This document shows, in pieces, positions 62,969 through 64,000 of a stretch of DNA of 64,000 nucleotides (its first letter is position 1; each line of letters begins with the position of its first letter). Below the pieces are notes generated by a model. The model was not told the origin of the DNA and made no database searches. It saw only the letters and a program-made list of their open reading frames with translations. Source of the stretch: Geosporobacter ferrireducens (GTDB lineage: Bacteria > Bacillota > Clostridia > Peptostreptococcales > Thermotaleaceae). Position numbers and translations under genes: made by a program. The stretch spans positions 3,017,416 through 3,081,415 of the forward strand of contig NZ_CP017269.1 in assembly GCF_001750685.1 (NCBI RefSeq), written 5' to 3'.

Positions 62969-63763
62969 ATGAAAAGAATTTTATCAACAGCTTTATTGTT
63001 AACCTTATCTACGAGCCTATTTACTTCACCTGTTTCTGCAAAGGAACTAGATAAACAGGAGGATTTAGGTGATGTGCTATCGGTACGGCAAGAGATTGAG
63101 TGGGATGTTTTAGAAGGTACGATTAAGGAAATTGGGGATTTTAATTGGGTAGTAGAGGATCTTGAGGGCAAGGAATATACGGTACCCGTTTTAGGTATTA
63201 AAGACCTTGAAGAATATCAGGCTGTAGATGTTCAGGTAGGACAGAAAGTATCCATAACCGGGAAAGATTTATCTAAGCTGGAATCTGTACAAATGGTCAG
63301 AATAGCCCGTAATGGCAGCCAATTAGATGCTAATGAAGGTGACCTTGATTTAAACGTAGCGAAAACGAGGGAAATTAAAGATGCGCTTATATCTACATTT
63401 GAAACAAAAGGAGAACTGAAGGTAGAGTCGATGCGAATTGACAAAGATAAACTGGAAGAAATAAAAGCAAAAGGTGGAGACATTGTACTTAAAGAATTAA
63501 AGGAAGATATTGATCCGGAAAAAATAAAAGAATTCGGAAATATCAGGGTATTCGAAAAGGGTCAGGAACTGTCCGGCGAACTGAAAGAGCGTCTTGGAAA
63601 AGCATTCAAGATAGATGAAGAAGGAACTGAAACAATGGCTGTGAAAGGAGCGCCTATTGGCGGAGATGTATTTTTACCCCAGGAAATTACGGTTAACAAT
63701 AGAACTATCAGCCTGCCCCAAATGATGATAAAAGCCATACCGGCAGCTTTAACCCTGGAATAG
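62969..63763 (+). CDS. Secreted protein of unknown function
   Basis: Signal peptide (about 1-24, ending PVSAKE) and a 240-residue mature part. Residues 40-100 form a small beta-barrel-like pattern (EGTIKEIGDFNWVVEDLEGK; VGQKVSITGKDL), reminiscent of OB-fold domains of unknown role. The rest is charged and helical. AAGGAGG supports ATG at 62969. Not assigned to a family. Confidence 0.75.
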   Translation: MKRILSTALLLTLSTSLFTSPVSAKELDKQEDLGDVLSVRQEIEWDVLEGTIKEIGDFNWVVEDLEGKEYTVPVLGIKDLEEYQAVDVQVGQKVSITGKDLSKLESVQMVRIARNGSQLDANEGDLDLNVAKTREIKDALISTFETKGELKVESMRIDKDKLEEIKAKGGDIVLKELKEDIDPEKIKEFGNIRVFEKGQELSGELKERLGKAFKIDEEGTETMAVKGAPIGGDVFLPQEITVNNRTISLPQMMIKAIPAALTLE

Positions 63764-63785
63764 TAAAATATTCAATTTACTTAGA

Positions 63786-63826
63786 TGCCTACTTATACGC
63801 TATAATGAATAAGTAGGTATTTTTTT
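63786..63826 (+). terminator. Terminator
   Basis: TGCCTACTTAT and ATAAGTAGGTA stem (one G-T pair) followed by TTTTTTTAT. Confidence 0.85.
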
Positions 63827-63910
63827 ATAATCCATTAGGAGACATTCAAAAACCTGAAATTTTACGAAAGTATTCATTTAGAGTTTTATCACGGCCAGGA
63901 GGAAGTTTTC

Positions 63911-64000
63911 ATGTATAGAAACCTGTTATTAATCGAAGATGAAAAAAGAATGAGAGAGATATTAGTAGACTATTTCAAGCGTGAAAATTTTACCATATTT
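63911..64000 (+). CDS. Response regulator, N-terminal part
   Basis: ATG at 63911 follows AGGAGGAAG. The 30 visible residues (MYRNLLLIEDEKRMREILVD) are the start of a receiver domain, with the acidic pair in IEDE. The gene runs off the right edge, so output domain and partner are unknown. Confidence 0.85.
   Translation, partial: MYRNLLLIEDEKRMREILVDYFKRENFTIF

Overview
The window reads as a low-G+C Gram-positive anaerobe of the class Clostridia. The evidence is AT-rich sequence, strong AGGAGG ribosome-binding sites, many TTG and GTG starts, YesN/YesM two-component genes, PadR-DUF2812 and PspA-YdjGHI modules, ECF sigma/DUF4179 pairs and a TAXI-type TRAP transporter. The exact genus is not determined. 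I saw no rRNA, tRNA, CRISPR array or intact insertion sequence. Several starts given here are shifted from the longest reading frame to match a visible ribosome-binding site.

Layout. 1-3.4 kb: tail of an S41 protease, then a MocR regulator divergent from azlCD (branched-chain amino acid export). 3.5-13.9 kb: sugar locus with a YesN/YesM two-component system, a double ABC ATPase that has lost every nucleotide-binding motif, an intact RbsA/RbsC/binding-protein importer, a SIS isomerase and two ROK kinases. 14-26.5 kb: stress and regulation genes, comprising two ECF sigma/anti-sigma-like pairs, PadR-DUF2812 with a striking operator, an Hsp90-like ATPase with a helical-repeat partner, a pspA-ydjGHI membrane-stress set and an XRE regulator. 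26.5-27.9 kb: yybP-ykoY (Mn2+) riboswitch controlling a CaCA cation antiporter.

27.9-34.1 kb is the most unusual part. It is a gene-cassette array with six attC-like sites separating small unrelated genes (a lipoprotein, a HAD phosphatase, a broken PPOX gene, an orphan membrane protein, an XRE stub, a QueG-like Fe-S protein and a GyrI-like protein). A decayed tyrosine recombinase lies upstream, and a pair of related terminator repeats brackets the whole. I read it as a relic integron or a cluster of attC sites lacking an intact integrase (CALIN).

34.2-44 kb: unlinked housekeeping and accessory genes (secreted esterase-like protein, B3/B4 protein, alkyltransferase-like protein, nitroreductase, DUF6179/DUF6323 pair, mgtE with a short attenuator leader, PhzF-like isomerase, soluble CZB chemoreceptor). 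44.4-56.8 kb: carboxylate catabolism, with an AbrB-type membrane protein, a metal-dependent hydrolase, a GalB-like PIG-L protein, a TAXI TRAP transporter, a GalC/RraA-like aldolase and a GntR regulator, followed by ilvD, a BASS transporter and a cupin-PocR-AraC regulator. 57-64 kb: MFS transporter, Nudix hydrolase, DUF2284, LysR, a second azlCD with its own XRE-cupin regulator, a secreted protein and the start of a response regulator. Gene relics (GNAT, nitroreductase, SLH) lie in the gaps of this last part.
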